DNA of 20,623 bases from an uncultured Bacteroidales bacterium (GCA_937907165.1 CALCUH010000081.1:1-20623); one strand, 5' to 3'. Shown: positions 6,531-14,785, counted from the first letter of the stretch. Numbers and translations are program-made. Notes: generated by a model not told the origin, from the letters alone.

Positions 6531-8933
6531 CTATTTCGAATTAGTTTTTTTAGACTGGCCATAACCATAGCCATAACCTCCACCATAGCCATAACCATAG
6601 CCATAGCCATAACCATAGCCATAACCATAGTTCTTTCCATAATGGTTTTTTCGGGATTTTTTTACAGCGTTAATCACGATACCGACATTCGGCAAACGTT
6701 TTTCCTCCGCTAACGTATTAATATATTTAAAGCATCGTTTATTCAAGAACATTGAGCGGCACACAAAAGCAGTGAGATCCGCCACACGCGCCAGCACCAA
6801 CGTATCGGTCACAATGGAAACAGGCGCCGTATCTATCAGCACATAATCATAACGATTCCTAAGCTCCTCGAAAAGGGAGTCCAGACGAGGTCGTGAAAGT
6901 AACTCAGTCGGATTAGGAGGTATAGAGCCACAAGAAATAGCATCCAAGTTAGGAATATCAGTCGGCTCGATGATGTCTTCCGATTTTAAAGAATCATTAG
7001 ACAAGTAGTTAGACAATCCATATTTCCTTTTCGTCATAAAATATCGGTTAATCTGCGGGTTACGTATATCAGCACCGATAATCACAATTTTCTTGGAAAG
7101 TGAGGCGAATGATATGGCGGTATTCACCGTCACAAAGGTCTTCCCCTCGTTCGGGATAAAGGACGTAAACAAAATCACCTTACTATTCTTATCCGGCAAA
7201 ACAAACTGGAGATTAGTGCGAAGAAGACGGAACGGCTCCTCTCGTACCATTTGCCACTCCTCTTCAGAAATCTTGCTATCCTTGAACGGCAACTCCGCCA
7301 AAACCGGCAAAGTAGTTAGTTTCTCCTGCTCCAAACAATAGGAATCCGTCACATTGAAAGAGAAGAGTTTCCTTAGATATAAGCAAGCCACAGGAATAGT
7401 CAAGCCGAATAAGACAGCAATGAAAAGGACAAGCGGAATCTTAGGTGATATAGGGGAATCGTCAGCCATGCTCTCATCCACCACTTTGGCACAACTCATA
7501 GTCGCCGCCATGGTCAAGGCATTTTCCTCCCTTTTTTGAAGCAAGAGCAAAAACAATTGTTGCTGGATTTGACGCTGACGCTCTATTTCGACGAAAAGGC
7601 GTTCCTGGGTAGGCACATTACTGATTTGACCCTTGAACTTATCTGTCTGTCTGTTCAAATCAGACAACGAGATGTTTAAACCCTTTTCCACATTCGACAC
7701 TAACAGTTTGATATTCTCGAGCAAGCCATTGATTTGAAGAGATTGCTGCACGACGACCGGATTGTTTTCTGACGTGGTCTGAAGTAATTTGACACGAGAT
7801 AACAATAAATTGTTATACTGATTGATTTGTTCCATCAACCCAGCATCATTTAAGCCAATGTTAGAAGGAATCACGTTGCCCCTATTGGACTCATCTTCCA
7901 AATACCCCTTTAAAGAGAGGACCAAGTTCAACTGCGTCTCGCACTCCACTCTCTTTTGTTCATATTCAGCACCTTTCTGCAAATAGAGTTCCGCATTGGA
8001 AGATAGCTCCGTCAACCCCTCTCTCTTTTTATACCTTTCCAGATTCTTTTCCGTCTCACCCAGTTCATCTGTCAGTACAGTAATACGATTATCGATAAAC
8101 AAAGCTGTCTTAGTAGCCACCTCGTTTTTCTCCTCAACGGCGGAACGGTTATACATGTCAATCAATCCGTCAAGGAATTCGACGCCCCGGTTTCTATTAG
8201 TTGTGTTCAAAGTGAGGACCACGACAGAAGAGTTCTTGCTAACCTGTGAAATATGTAGATTTTTTATATAACGTTTCGCCAGAGAAATCGGTGAGCTGAT
8301 TTCAATACTAATGTGATCGTATTCGGAATCTTCATTCCATGGTTTAGATAATGCAAAATCCAACAAACCGTAAGGCGTGCGCGCCTCAATAGGGAATCCG
8401 ACACAAAGTGAATCATAAAGCAGTTCTTCTCCGCATCTCAAGGCGAATCGGACAGACTTGTTTTTATGTATCTCCAAATCAGCCACCATGGCAGAAGGCA
8501 TAGAATAGAGGTCAAACAAACTATCCACCACCACCACAGGAGAAGAACCTGTCACATCCCGGCAACGGAGCAAAGACTTTCCGTAATAATTCACATACAA
8601 GTTTTTCTCCTGAATCACATTCTTTATGAGTGTCTTGGACATCAACAACTCTACCTCATTCTCCGTGTTGGCCTTATAGAGCATATCTATATTATCGAAC
8701 ACGGAAAATTCAGAGAAGAAATCGCCCCCCCTTTTTTCATCCCTTATCATGATTTTCGAAGAGACTCGATAGGTAGGCATCGTATAATGTAAATATGCGA
8801 AAGCCAACAAAAAGCAGACCCCAAAAGAAATTGCGAAACATTTCCAATAAGCCAAGAAAGTATATATCAGATCCTTCAAATATATGCCGTCGTTCTCAGA
8901 CTCATTTTGATATATATTCTTTTCTTTTTCCAT
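6531..8933 (-). CDS. wzc: Wzc-like polysaccharide co-polymerase with BY-kinase domain
   Basis: An inner-membrane chain-length regulator fused to a bacterial tyrosine kinase, 800 residues from the ATG at 8933; a TTG three codons earlier is less likely. Order: Wzz domain with membrane helix about 32-50, long periplasmic coiled-coil (about 270-475) with the TQERLFVEIERQ segment, second helix about 499-520, then the cytoplasmic kinase. The kinase has the oligomerisation motif E566-x2-R569-x2-R572, Walker A IPNEGKT (Gly597, Lys598, Thr599), Walker A' GADIR (Asp622) and Walker B VLIDTAP (Asp701). The first Asp of the usual DxD in Walker A' is Gly620 here; I recall the same change in other Bacteroidetes homologues. 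The C-terminus is a run of Tyr-Gly pairs with 12 tyrosines, the expected autophosphorylation cluster. It starts 12 bp after the Wza-like gene, its probable partner. Confidence 0.95.
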   Translation of the reverse strand: MEKEKNIYQNESENDGIYLKDLIYTFLAYWKCFAISFGVCFLLAFAYLHYTMPTYRVSSKIMIRDEKRGGDFFSEFSVFDNIDMLYKANTENEVELLMSKTLIKNVIQEKNLYVNYYGKSLLRCRDVTGSSPVVVVDSLFDLYSMPSAMVADLEIHKNKSVRFALRCGEELLYDSLCVGFPIEARTPYGLLDFALSKPWNEDSEYDHISIEISSPISLAKRYIKNLHISQVSKNSSVVVLTLNTTNRNRGVEFLDGLIDMYNRSAVEEKNEVATKTALFIDNRITVLTDELGETEKNLERYKKREGLTELSSNAELYLQKGAEYEQKRVECETQLNLVLSLKGYLEDESNRGNVIPSNIGLNDAGLMEQINQYNNLLLSRVKLLQTTSENNPVVVQQSLQINGLLENIKLLVSNVEKGLNISLSDLNRQTDKFKGQISNVPTQERLFVEIERQRQIQQQLFLLLLQKREENALTMAATMSCAKVVDESMADDSPISPKIPLVLFIAVLFGLTIPVACLYLRKLFSFNVTDSYCLEQEKLTTLPVLAELPFKDSKISEEEWQMVREEPFRLLRTNLQFVLPDKNSKVILFTSFIPNEGKTFVTVNTAISFASLSKKIVIIGADIRNPQINRYFMTKRKYGLSNYLSNDSLKSEDIIEPTDIPNLDAISCGSIPPNPTELLSRPRLDSLFEELRNRYDYVLIDTAPVSIVTDTLVLARVADLTAFVCRSMFLNKRCFKYINTLAEEKRLPNVGIVINAVKKSRKNHYGKNYGYGYGYGYGYGYGYGGGYGYGYGQSKKTNSK
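6558..6629 (-). repeat. In-frame hexanucleotide repeat (TATGGY) encoding the Tyr-Gly tail of the BY-kinase
   Basis: Twelve consecutive 6-bp units, eleven of them TATGGC or TATGGT and one GGAGGT, read in the wzc frame as eight Tyr-Gly pairs, one Gly-Gly and three more Tyr-Gly pairs. The GGC/GGT alternation is nearly regular. Because the unit is a multiple of three, gain or loss of units by strand slippage would change the number of tyrosines without shifting the frame. Confidence 0.93.
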
Positions 8934-8945
8934 GTCAACCAATCT

Positions 8946-9758
8946 TTATTTTGTGAGCGTGACAATCAGACCAGCAACGGATACCAAGACCGATGTGCCC
9001 GTCAAGATTTGGCCCGTGAGGGCACTATAACGGCTATTCCGCATCCTCGTCCTATTCGGTTCAACATACAGCACATCATTCTGTTGCAAATAGAAATATG
9101 GGGAATAGACAAGGTTCTTGTCAGTCAAGTCAATAGTAAAGACCTCTCGCTCACCCGATACGGACTCACGCATCAGTTTCACATTGTCGCGCTTTCCATA
9201 AATCGTCAAGTCGCCGGCAAGAGCCAACGCCTCCAAAACATTCACCTTCTCGTTTGTGATGGTATACGTGTTAGGTCGGGCGACCTCGCCTATTACAGAT
9301 ATTTTATAATTCACCATTCGGACATTCACCAGTGGTTCCTCTTTCAGATAGGCTTTCAGACATCCTCGCAAATAGGCTTCCACCTCTTTTTTCGTCATGC
9401 CCGCCACTTTGACGCTACCGATGACTGGGAAATCGATGGTTCCGTCATTATCGACCAAATATTTTTGCATCACATTCTCCCCTATGTTGCTGGAGTAACC
9501 CGTGGGTGAGCAGGATGGATACATCAAATTGAAAGGCAAGGAAGCCTCTTTATCAAACGTATTCACCGTGATGGACAACAGATCCTTCGGCTTGATGCGG
9601 GCGTCATAGAGGGAATCCATCGCCGAGCGCATCACACCATCTCGTTCCTGCAAATATGCGATTTTCTTAGTGGATGTACAAGAAGAACAGAGTGTCAGAA
9701 TCAGTCCCACACACCATAATCCATGTAAAAATATTTTATTCAAACGTTTACTATTCAT
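8946..9758 (-). CDS. wza: Wza-like polysaccharide export lipoprotein
   Basis: A 270-residue outer-membrane export protein, start taken at the ATG at 9758 because it gives a proper lipoprotein signal peptide: MNSKRLNK, a hydrophobic stretch, then CSSC with Cys27 as the probable lipidated residue. A TTG 15 codons upstream also opens the frame but would put a charged extension before the signal. The Poly_export domain spans about residues 51-148 (KPKDLLSITV, then DGTIDFPVIGSVKVAGMT), followed by one SLBB-like domain (VIGEVARPNTYTI, about 151-198). A hydrophobic C-terminal segment of about 25 residues matches the position of the helix that forms the outer-membrane barrel in E. coli Wza. It is shorter than E. 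coli Wza, with fewer SLBB domains, as is usual in Bacteroidetes. It is the first gene of the polysaccharide operon and pairs with the Wzc-like protein downstream. Confidence 0.93.
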   Translation of the reverse strand: MNSKRLNKIFLHGLWCVGLILTLCSSCTSTKKIAYLQERDGVMRSAMDSLYDARIKPKDLLSITVNTFDKEASLPFNLMYPSCSPTGYSSNIGENVMQKYLVDNDGTIDFPVIGSVKVAGMTKKEVEAYLRGCLKAYLKEEPLVNVRMVNYKISVIGEVARPNTYTITNEKVNVLEALALAGDLTIYGKRDNVKLMRESVSGEREVFTIDLTDKNLVYSPYFYLQQNDVLYVEPNRTRMRNSRYSALTGQILTGTSVLVSVAGLIVTLTK

Positions 9759-9852
9759 CAAAATTAATATTTTCTTTTCTAGGAAACCTTCTACGGCGAC
9801 CAATATAATGCGAATATACGATTTTTCACCTAATTAAGGTAATCCGGTCACA
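9759..9852 (-). promoter_or_regulatory. Probable promoter/leader region of the polysaccharide operon
   Basis: This stretch lies between the dedA terminator and the wza-like start, so the operon promoter should be here. On the minus strand two imperfect -7 elements are visible, TATATTCG (9818-9811) and TATATTGG (9807-9800), each one base off TAnnTTTG. No good TTTG was found at the -33 distance of either. A short near-palindrome, ACCTTAATTAGGT (9840-9828), sits just upstream and could be an operator. None of these is strong alone. No flanking inverted repeats of the kind that bound invertible capsule promoters were seen. Confidence 0.35.
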
Positions 9853-9887
9853 CAAAAAAAAGACGGAAATAAAAAATTCCCGTCTTT
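9853..9887 (-). terminator. Rho-independent terminator after dedA
   Basis: On the minus strand AAAGACGG (9887-9880) pairs with CCGTCTTT (9866-9859), with an A/T-rich loop that can extend the stem, followed directly by a run of T (complement of 9853-9861). It lies 64 bp after the dedA stop and separates dedA from the polysaccharide operon. Confidence 0.85.
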
Positions 9888-9950
9888 CTTATAAAGACAT
9901 CTTTAGATGGTAATAATAAGTTATAAAAAATGGAATATCACAAACATCTA

Positions 9951-10565
9951 TCATTTCTTCTTAGCCTGAAAGACCAAATATCCCACAAAACAAGCGAACA
10001 AAACTATACCACCAGCCGCCAAATAAGGTTTATACTGAGCGACAGCATCCGCCAACTGTTCAGGAGGCACGATGCCATGCAAAGCGTAACCGATAGCGGC
10101 TAGGATTGAATTCCAGATCATAGCGCCCAAGAAAGTGAATGCCACGAAAGTGTGGAGTTTCATCTTCGCAAGTCCTGCTGGAATAGATATCAATTGTCTC
10201 ACAGCAGGAACCATACGTCCAATCAGTGTAGAGGAGACACCATGCTCCCTGAAATAGTCCTCCGCATGTTCCATCTTCTCTTTCGAGAGCATGCAAAGAT
10301 GACCGAATTTCGTTTCGACGAACCAATAGACAAACTGGCGGCCCAACGTATAAGCCAGCACGTAGTTAATTAACGCACCGATAATAGCGCCCACAGAAGC
10401 GGAGCAAACCACACCAACGACATTCAGTTCTCCGGCAGCAGCCTTATATGCGGCAGGGGGAACTACGATTTCGGAAGGGAAAGGGATAAAAGAACTTTCG
10501 ATAGTCATCAAAAGAGCGACTGTCCAATAATTCAAGTTATCCAAACACCACTGAAGAATTTCCAT
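9951..10565 (-). CDS. DedA-family membrane protein
   Basis: A 204-residue protein with 4-6 hydrophobic segments and the hallmarks of the DedA/VTT family: an early acidic re-entrant segment with Glu23 and FPSE (29-32), a Gly-rich helix VGAIIGALINYVLAYTLGR (58-76), and the conserved GRMVPAVRQLISIPAG block (116-131), whose Arg residues are family hallmarks. DedA proteins act in the inner membrane; some recycle undecaprenyl phosphate or other lipids across it. That would fit a neighbouring polysaccharide operon, which uses the same lipid carrier, but the gene is separated from that operon by a terminator and adjacency may be chance. Length is normal for the family. The start codon lies six bases after the T-run of a hairpin that ends pgi, so how dedA is expressed is unclear. 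Confidence 0.92.
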   Translation of the reverse strand: MEILQWCLDNLNYWTVALLMTIESSFIPFPSEIVVPPAAYKAAAGELNVVGVVCSASVGAIIGALINYVLAYTLGRQFVYWFVETKFGHLCMLSKEKMEHAEDYFREHGVSSTLIGRMVPAVRQLISIPAGLAKMKLHTFVAFTFLGAMIWNSILAAIGYALHGIVPPEQLADAVAQYKPYLAAGGIVLFACFVGYLVFQAKKK

Positions 10566-10571
10566 AAAATC

Positions 10572-10610
10572 AAAAAAAAGAGACCAAACCCATTCACTGA
10601 GTTCAGTCTC
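10572..10610 (-). terminator. Hairpin terminator after pgi, abutting the dedA start
   Basis: On the minus strand GAGACTGAACTCA pairs with TGGGTTTGGTCTC (three G-T wobbles) over a GTGAA loop, spanning 10610-10580, and is followed by eight T (complement of 10572-10579). This is a textbook intrinsic terminator 12 bp after the pgi stop. The dedA ATG begins only six bases after the T-run, so the element could also act as an attenuator or leader structure for dedA. Confidence 0.85.
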
Positions 10611-10621
10611 CGTTAATATTA

Positions 10622-11983
10622 TTATTTATTCAATCTAGCTTGGATAGCCTCAGTCTCTTTCTCGTAACCTGGTTTGCCAAGCAAAGCGAACATATTCTTC
10701 TTGTAAGCCTCAACACCTGGTTGGTTGAATGGATTCACGCCAAGCAAGTAACCGCTGATACCGCAAGCTTTCTCGAAGAAATAGAACAATTGACCGATAT
10801 AGTACTCATTCAATGAAGGCATATCGATGTGCAAGTTAGGAACTTGTCCATCCACGTGAGCCAAAACAACGCCCAACTCAGCCATCTTGTTCACCTCGTC
10901 GACACGCTTACCAGCCAAGAAGTTCAAGCCGTCCAAGTTCTCCTTGTCCTCAGGGACAACCACCTTCTTGTTAGCTCTCTTGATAGAGATGACGGTCTCG
11001 AAGATAGTGCGTTCGCCTTCTTGAATCCATTGACCCATAGAGTGGAGGTCGGTAGAGAAGTCAACAGCAGCAGGGAAGATACCCTTCAAATCCTTACCCT
11101 CAGACTCTCCGTAGAGTTGCTTCCACCATTCACCGATGAAGTGCAATTTAGGGTGGTAGTTCACCAAGATCTCGATCTTCTTACCCTTCTGGTACAACTC
11201 GTTACGAACAGCTGCGTATTGAGCGGCAGGGTTCTTTGAGAAAGGAACGTCGATGTTACACATCTCCTGCATCTTCTTAGCGCCAGCCACCAATTGCTTG
11301 ATGTCGAAGCCAGCGACAGCGATAGGCAACAAACCTACTGGAGTGAGCACAGAGAAACGTCCGCCCACGTTATCAGGAATAACGTAAGTCTCATAACCCT
11401 CTTGAGTAGCCAATTTGCGGAGCGCACCCTTAGCGGCGTCAGTTACAGCCACGATACGGTTCTTAGCCTCAGCCTTACCAACTTGCTCCTCCAATTGAGT
11501 CTTCAAGATACGGAAAGCCAAAGCGGTCTCGGTAGTTGTACCGGACTTAGAGATATTGATGATACCGAATTGTTTTCTTTTCAAGAAAGAAGAGAGTTCA
11601 GCCAAATAATCCTCGCTGATGTTGTTACCTGCGAAAACGATAGCAGGATTCACCTTGCTCTTAGAATATGCGGCGAAAGCGTTAGACAAAGCCTCGATGA
11701 CCGCACGGGCGCCCAAGTAAGAGCCACCGATACCAGCGACAACGACAACGTCGCAAGATTTTCTCAATCTATCAGCCGTAGCGATGATCTTGTTCAAGAA
11801 ATTATCGTCCAAAGAGGAAGGTAAAGTCAACCAACCCAAGAAATCGTTGCCCTTTCCCTTACCGAAATGCAACATTTCCTGACACTCTTTTACTTTAGCC
11901 TCATAAGCCGTGATGCATGGCTTGGAGATGTATAAACCCTCGCAAGCGAATGCGTTTTCAATGTTCAACTTAATGTTTTCCAT
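10622..11983 (-). CDS. pgi: Glucose-6-phosphate isomerase
   Basis: A 453-residue cytoplasmic enzyme that interconverts glucose 6-phosphate and fructose 6-phosphate, linking glycolysis with sugar-nucleotide supply. The length matches the shorter bacterial type (about 450) rather than the E. coli type (about 550). Visible motifs are GIGGSYLGARA at about 84-94, the phosphate-binding SKSGTTTET at 145-153, DNVGGRFSVLTPVGLLP at 204-220 (Pgi signature 1), YGESEGK at 291-297, DLHSMGQ at 312-318, and GVNPFNQPGVEAYK at 415-428 (signature 2, with Lys428 as the conserved catalytic-site lysine). It lies 40 bp after gpsA with an A/T-rich leader and no convincing promoter between, so it is probably the last gene of a lysS-gpsA-pgi operon. 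Confidence 0.98.
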   Translation of the reverse strand: MENIKLNIENAFACEGLYISKPCITAYEAKVKECQEMLHFGKGKGNDFLGWLTLPSSLDDNFLNKIIATADRLRKSCDVVVVAGIGGSYLGARAVIEALSNAFAAYSKSKVNPAIVFAGNNISEDYLAELSSFLKRKQFGIINISKSGTTTETALAFRILKTQLEEQVGKAEAKNRIVAVTDAAKGALRKLATQEGYETYVIPDNVGGRFSVLTPVGLLPIAVAGFDIKQLVAGAKKMQEMCNIDVPFSKNPAAQYAAVRNELYQKGKKIEILVNYHPKLHFIGEWWKQLYGESEGKDLKGIFPAAVDFSTDLHSMGQWIQEGERTIFETVISIKRANKKVVVPEDKENLDGLNFLAGKRVDEVNKMAELGVVLAHVDGQVPNLHIDMPSLNEYYIGQLFYFFEKACGISGYLLGVNPFNQPGVEAYKKNMFALLGKPGYEKETEAIQARLNK

Positions 11984-12023
11984 TCTTTTATTTTTTTATG
12001 ATATAATATTACAACTTTCACAA

Positions 12024-13025
12024 TTAACGCAACAAACCCGTCAGCACCTTAATCTCGATGGCGGGAGAAATCTTCCCGTAAAGAATATTATAGACGGAAT
12101 CCATAATAGGCATGTTCACATGATAACACTTGTTGATCTCATGGATACACTTCGTTCCATAATAGCCCTCCGCTATCATCTCCATCTCCACCTGAGCCGT
12201 CTTGACGGAGTAGCCCTTTCCGATCATCGTTCCGAACGTACGGTTTCGGCTGAATTTAGAGTAGCTCGTCACCAGCAAATCGCCCAAATAGGCGGATTCG
12301 GTAATATTACGTTGCTTCTCGTTCACGATATTCAAGAAGCGATGCATCTCTTGGATAGCGTTAGAAATCAGCACCGCCTGGAAATTATCTCCATACTTGA
12401 GACCATGGCAGATACCCGCCGCTATCGCATATACGTTCTTCAAGACGGAAGCATACTCCAAACCGATGATATCGTCCACGGTGGAAGTCCGCACATAGTT
12501 GCACTGCAACATAGTGGAGAACAACTTAGCATTATCACGGGAAACGCCGCCAATAGTCAAATAGCTAAGACGGTCCATAGCGACCTCCTCCGCATGGGAA
12601 GGACCCGAGATGACCAACAAGTTATCGAGCGGCACGTTATAAATCTGATGGAAATACTCCGACACCGTAAGGTTCTCATCCGGCACGATGCCCTTGATGG
12701 CAGAAACGACAATCTTAGACTTCAAGGAAGCCCTCAACTTCTTCAGATGTTGTTTCAGAAACGGAGAAGGAGTTGCGAAGATAAGGATATCGGACTTTTT
12801 CACAATCTCGTTGATATTGCTTGTGAATTCAATCCTATCCAAATCGAATGGCACCATAGAAAGGTAAGCGGGATTATGTCCCATCTCCTTGAAATCATCA
12901 ATCTGGTCCTGTCTACGCATGTACCAATTGATCGTACGTTCACGGTTGGAGAGACAAATCTTCGCGATAGCGGTCGCCCAGCTACCACCGCCCATGATAC
13001 CTATTTTAGGTTCTTTAGACTCCAT
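12024..13025 (-). CDS. gpsA: NAD(P)H-dependent glycerol-3-phosphate dehydrogenase
   Basis: A 333-residue cytoplasmic enzyme that reduces dihydroxyacetone phosphate to sn-glycerol 3-phosphate for phospholipid synthesis. It has the N-terminal dinucleotide-binding loop GGGSWATA at 12-19, SAIKGI around Lys111, GPSHAEEV at 141-148, LKNVYAIAAG with the catalytic Lys196, YLGDLLVT at 246-253 and the SRNRTFG segment at 259-265. The loop reads Ser-Trp-Ala where many proteobacterial enzymes have Ala-Trp-Gly, and Tyr-Leu-Gly-Asp replaces the common Gly-Leu-Gly-Asp; neither change removes a known catalytic residue. It starts 3 bp after the lysS stop, so it is co-transcribed with lysS. Confidence 0.97.
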   Translation of the reverse strand: MESKEPKIGIMGGGSWATAIAKICLSNRERTINWYMRRQDQIDDFKEMGHNPAYLSMVPFDLDRIEFTSNINEIVKKSDILIFATPSPFLKQHLKKLRASLKSKIVVSAIKGIVPDENLTVSEYFHQIYNVPLDNLLVISGPSHAEEVAMDRLSYLTIGGVSRDNAKLFSTMLQCNYVRTSTVDDIIGLEYASVLKNVYAIAAGICHGLKYGDNFQAVLISNAIQEMHRFLNIVNEKQRNITESAYLGDLLVTSYSKFSRNRTFGTMIGKGYSVKTAQVEMEMIAEGYYGTKCIHEINKCYHVNMPIMDSVYNILYGKISPAIEIKVLTGLLR

Positions 13026-13028
13026 AAA

Positions 13029-14753
13029 TTATATTTTGCTTACCCACTCCGCCACTTCTTCGCGGGTAGGATTAACCAATTCCAATTTGAATTTCTTGTT
13101 CAAACCGCAAATATCCTGATGGAACTTATTAGGGTTCACATCCTTCAACTGGTCGACAGTGAGGATACCCGCCTTTTGCACGACAGCCACCCATTCCTCA
13201 GGAATGCCCAAAGCGGTGAATTTAGCGACAGGATCCTTCGTCTGCGTCTTTTCCGGCTTCATTTGAGGGAAGAACAATACTTCTTGGATGGTAGTCTGAC
13301 CCGTCATCAACATGACGAGACGGTCGATACCGATACCGATACCGGATGTCGGAGGCATACCATATTCCAAAGCGCGGACGAAATCCTGATCGATGAACAT
13401 CGCTTCGTCGTCGCCCTTTTCAGACAATCTGAGCTGTTCCTTGAAGCGCTCCATCTGGTCGATCGGGTCATTCAACTCGGAATAGGCGTTAGCCAACTCC
13501 TTACCATTGACCATCAACTCGAAACGCTCGGTCAAGCCCGGTTTCGTGCGGTGCATTTTCGTGAGAGGAGACATCTCGACAGGATAGTCGGTGATGAAAG
13601 TAGGTTGAATATAAGTTCCTTCGCAGAACTCCCCGAAAATCTCGTCGATCAATTTACCCTTACCCATCGTATCATCGATCTCCATCTTCAAAGCCTTACA
13701 AACCTCACGGATTTCCTCCTCACTCTTGCCGTTCAGGTCATAACCCGTCTTCTCCTTGATAGCGTCAAGGATAGGCAATCTGCGGTATGGAGCCTTGAAA
13801 CTGATGACGTTGTCGCCCACCTTCGATTCGTAGCTGCCATTAGCGGCGAAACAAATCTTCTCAAGCAATTGCTCGGTGAAAGACATCATCCAGTTATAAT
13901 CCTTATATTGCACATAGAGCTCCATGCAAGTAAACTCAGGATTGTGGGTACGGTCCATACCCTCGTTACGGAAATTCTTACCAATCTCGTAAACGCCCTC
14001 GAAACCGCCCACAATCAGACGTTTCAAGTAAAGTTCGGTAGCGATACGGAGGTAGAGATCCACGTCCAAAGTATTATGATGCGTGATAAACGGACGAGCG
14101 CTGGCGCCACCTGCGATTTGCTGCAAGATAGGAGTTTCAACTTCCATATAACCCGCCTCGTCAAGAACGCCCCTCAAAGTCTTGTAAACCTTGGAACGCT
14201 TGATGAATATATCCTTCACACCATCGTTCACCACCAAGTCAACATAACGTTGGCGGTAGCGGAGCTCAGGATCGTCGAATGCGTCATAAGCGACGCCATC
14301 CTTATATTTCACGATTGGCAACGGACGAAGAGACTTGCTTAAAACCGTCAATTCCGAAGCATGTACAGAGATTTCGCCCATTTGGGTGCGGAAAACGTAA
14401 CCTTTGATACCGACGAAGTCACCGATATCAAGCAATTTCTTGAATACGACATTGTACATGTCTTTGTTCTCGTCAGGACATAAATCGTCGCGGGAGATAT
14501 AGACCTGCACACGGCCTTTGCTGTCCTGCAACTCCATGAACGAAGCCTTACCCATGATACGGCGGCTCATGATACGACCCGCAATCGTTACCTCCTTACG
14601 GGGAGCATCGTCAGAAAATTCGCTTTTTATATTAGTGGAATAATCCGAAACCACATATTCCGCGGCAGGGTATGGGTCAATGCCCATCGCGCGTAACTCC
14701 TTTAGGCTCTCTCTCCTAAGGATTTCCTGTTCACTCAAATCCAATAAGCTCAT
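13029..14753 (-). CDS. lysS: Lysyl-tRNA synthetase, class II
   Basis: A 574-residue class II aminoacyl-tRNA synthetase that charges tRNA-Lys. An N-terminal OB-fold anticodon-binding domain covers about residues 55-140 (TIAGRIMSRRIMGKASFMEL). The catalytic domain has motif 2, YEIGKNFRNEGMDRTHNPEF, from 255, the HRTKPGLTERFELMVNGKEL block from 401, and motif 3, GIGIGIDRLVMLMTG, at 471-485. Bacterial LysRS usually ends close to residue 505. Here about 70 more residues follow motif 3 (KDPVAKFTALGIPEEWVAVV onwards), resembling a small helix-hairpin-helix-type domain. I recall similar C-terminal extensions in Bacteroidetes LysRS. It is the first gene of a likely lysS-gpsA-pgi operon with its own promoter upstream. 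Confidence 0.98.
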   Translation of the reverse strand: MSLLDLSEQEILRRESLKELRAMGIDPYPAAEYVVSDYSTNIKSEFSDDAPRKEVTIAGRIMSRRIMGKASFMELQDSKGRVQVYISRDDLCPDENKDMYNVVFKKLLDIGDFVGIKGYVFRTQMGEISVHASELTVLSKSLRPLPIVKYKDGVAYDAFDDPELRYRQRYVDLVVNDGVKDIFIKRSKVYKTLRGVLDEAGYMEVETPILQQIAGGASARPFITHHNTLDVDLYLRIATELYLKRLIVGGFEGVYEIGKNFRNEGMDRTHNPEFTCMELYVQYKDYNWMMSFTEQLLEKICFAANGSYESKVGDNVISFKAPYRRLPILDAIKEKTGYDLNGKSEEEIREVCKALKMEIDDTMGKGKLIDEIFGEFCEGTYIQPTFITDYPVEMSPLTKMHRTKPGLTERFELMVNGKELANAYSELNDPIDQMERFKEQLRLSEKGDDEAMFIDQDFVRALEYGMPPTSGIGIGIDRLVMLMTGQTTIQEVLFFPQMKPEKTQTKDPVAKFTALGIPEEWVAVVQKAGILTVDQLKDVNPNKFHQDICGLNKKFKLELVNPTREEVAEWVSKI

Positions 14754-14785
14754 CAGTGTAAAATCTTATAATTATCCAATGTGGG

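Noticed and set aside
6446..6640. Minus-strand frame giving a Met-Val/Met-Ala repeat, and the plus-strand Ala-Ile-Thr-Ile frame at 6486-6713
   Set aside because: Both are out-of-frame readings of the TATGGY hexamer repeat; the Wzc frame explains the sequence.
8934..8942. TTG start for the Wzc-like gene, three codons upstream of the chosen ATG
   Set aside because: The ATG at 8933 is a better codon and nothing is gained by the extra residues; the choice does not alter function.
9759..9803. TTG start for the Wza-like gene, 15 codons upstream
   Set aside because: It would place an extra segment before the basic start of the lipoprotein signal peptide, whereas the ATG at 9758 gives a normal signal with CSSC.
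9759..9950. Invertible capsule promoter
   Set aside because: No pair of matching inverted repeats flanking a promoter-sized segment and no recombinase gene were found here.
11910..14342. Plus-strand open frame of 810 codons opposite lysS, gpsA and pgi
   Set aside because: It runs antisense across three firmly identified genes, has no recognisable domain and a skewed composition (rich in His, Arg, Ile, Leu), as expected for a mirror frame of well-biased codons.
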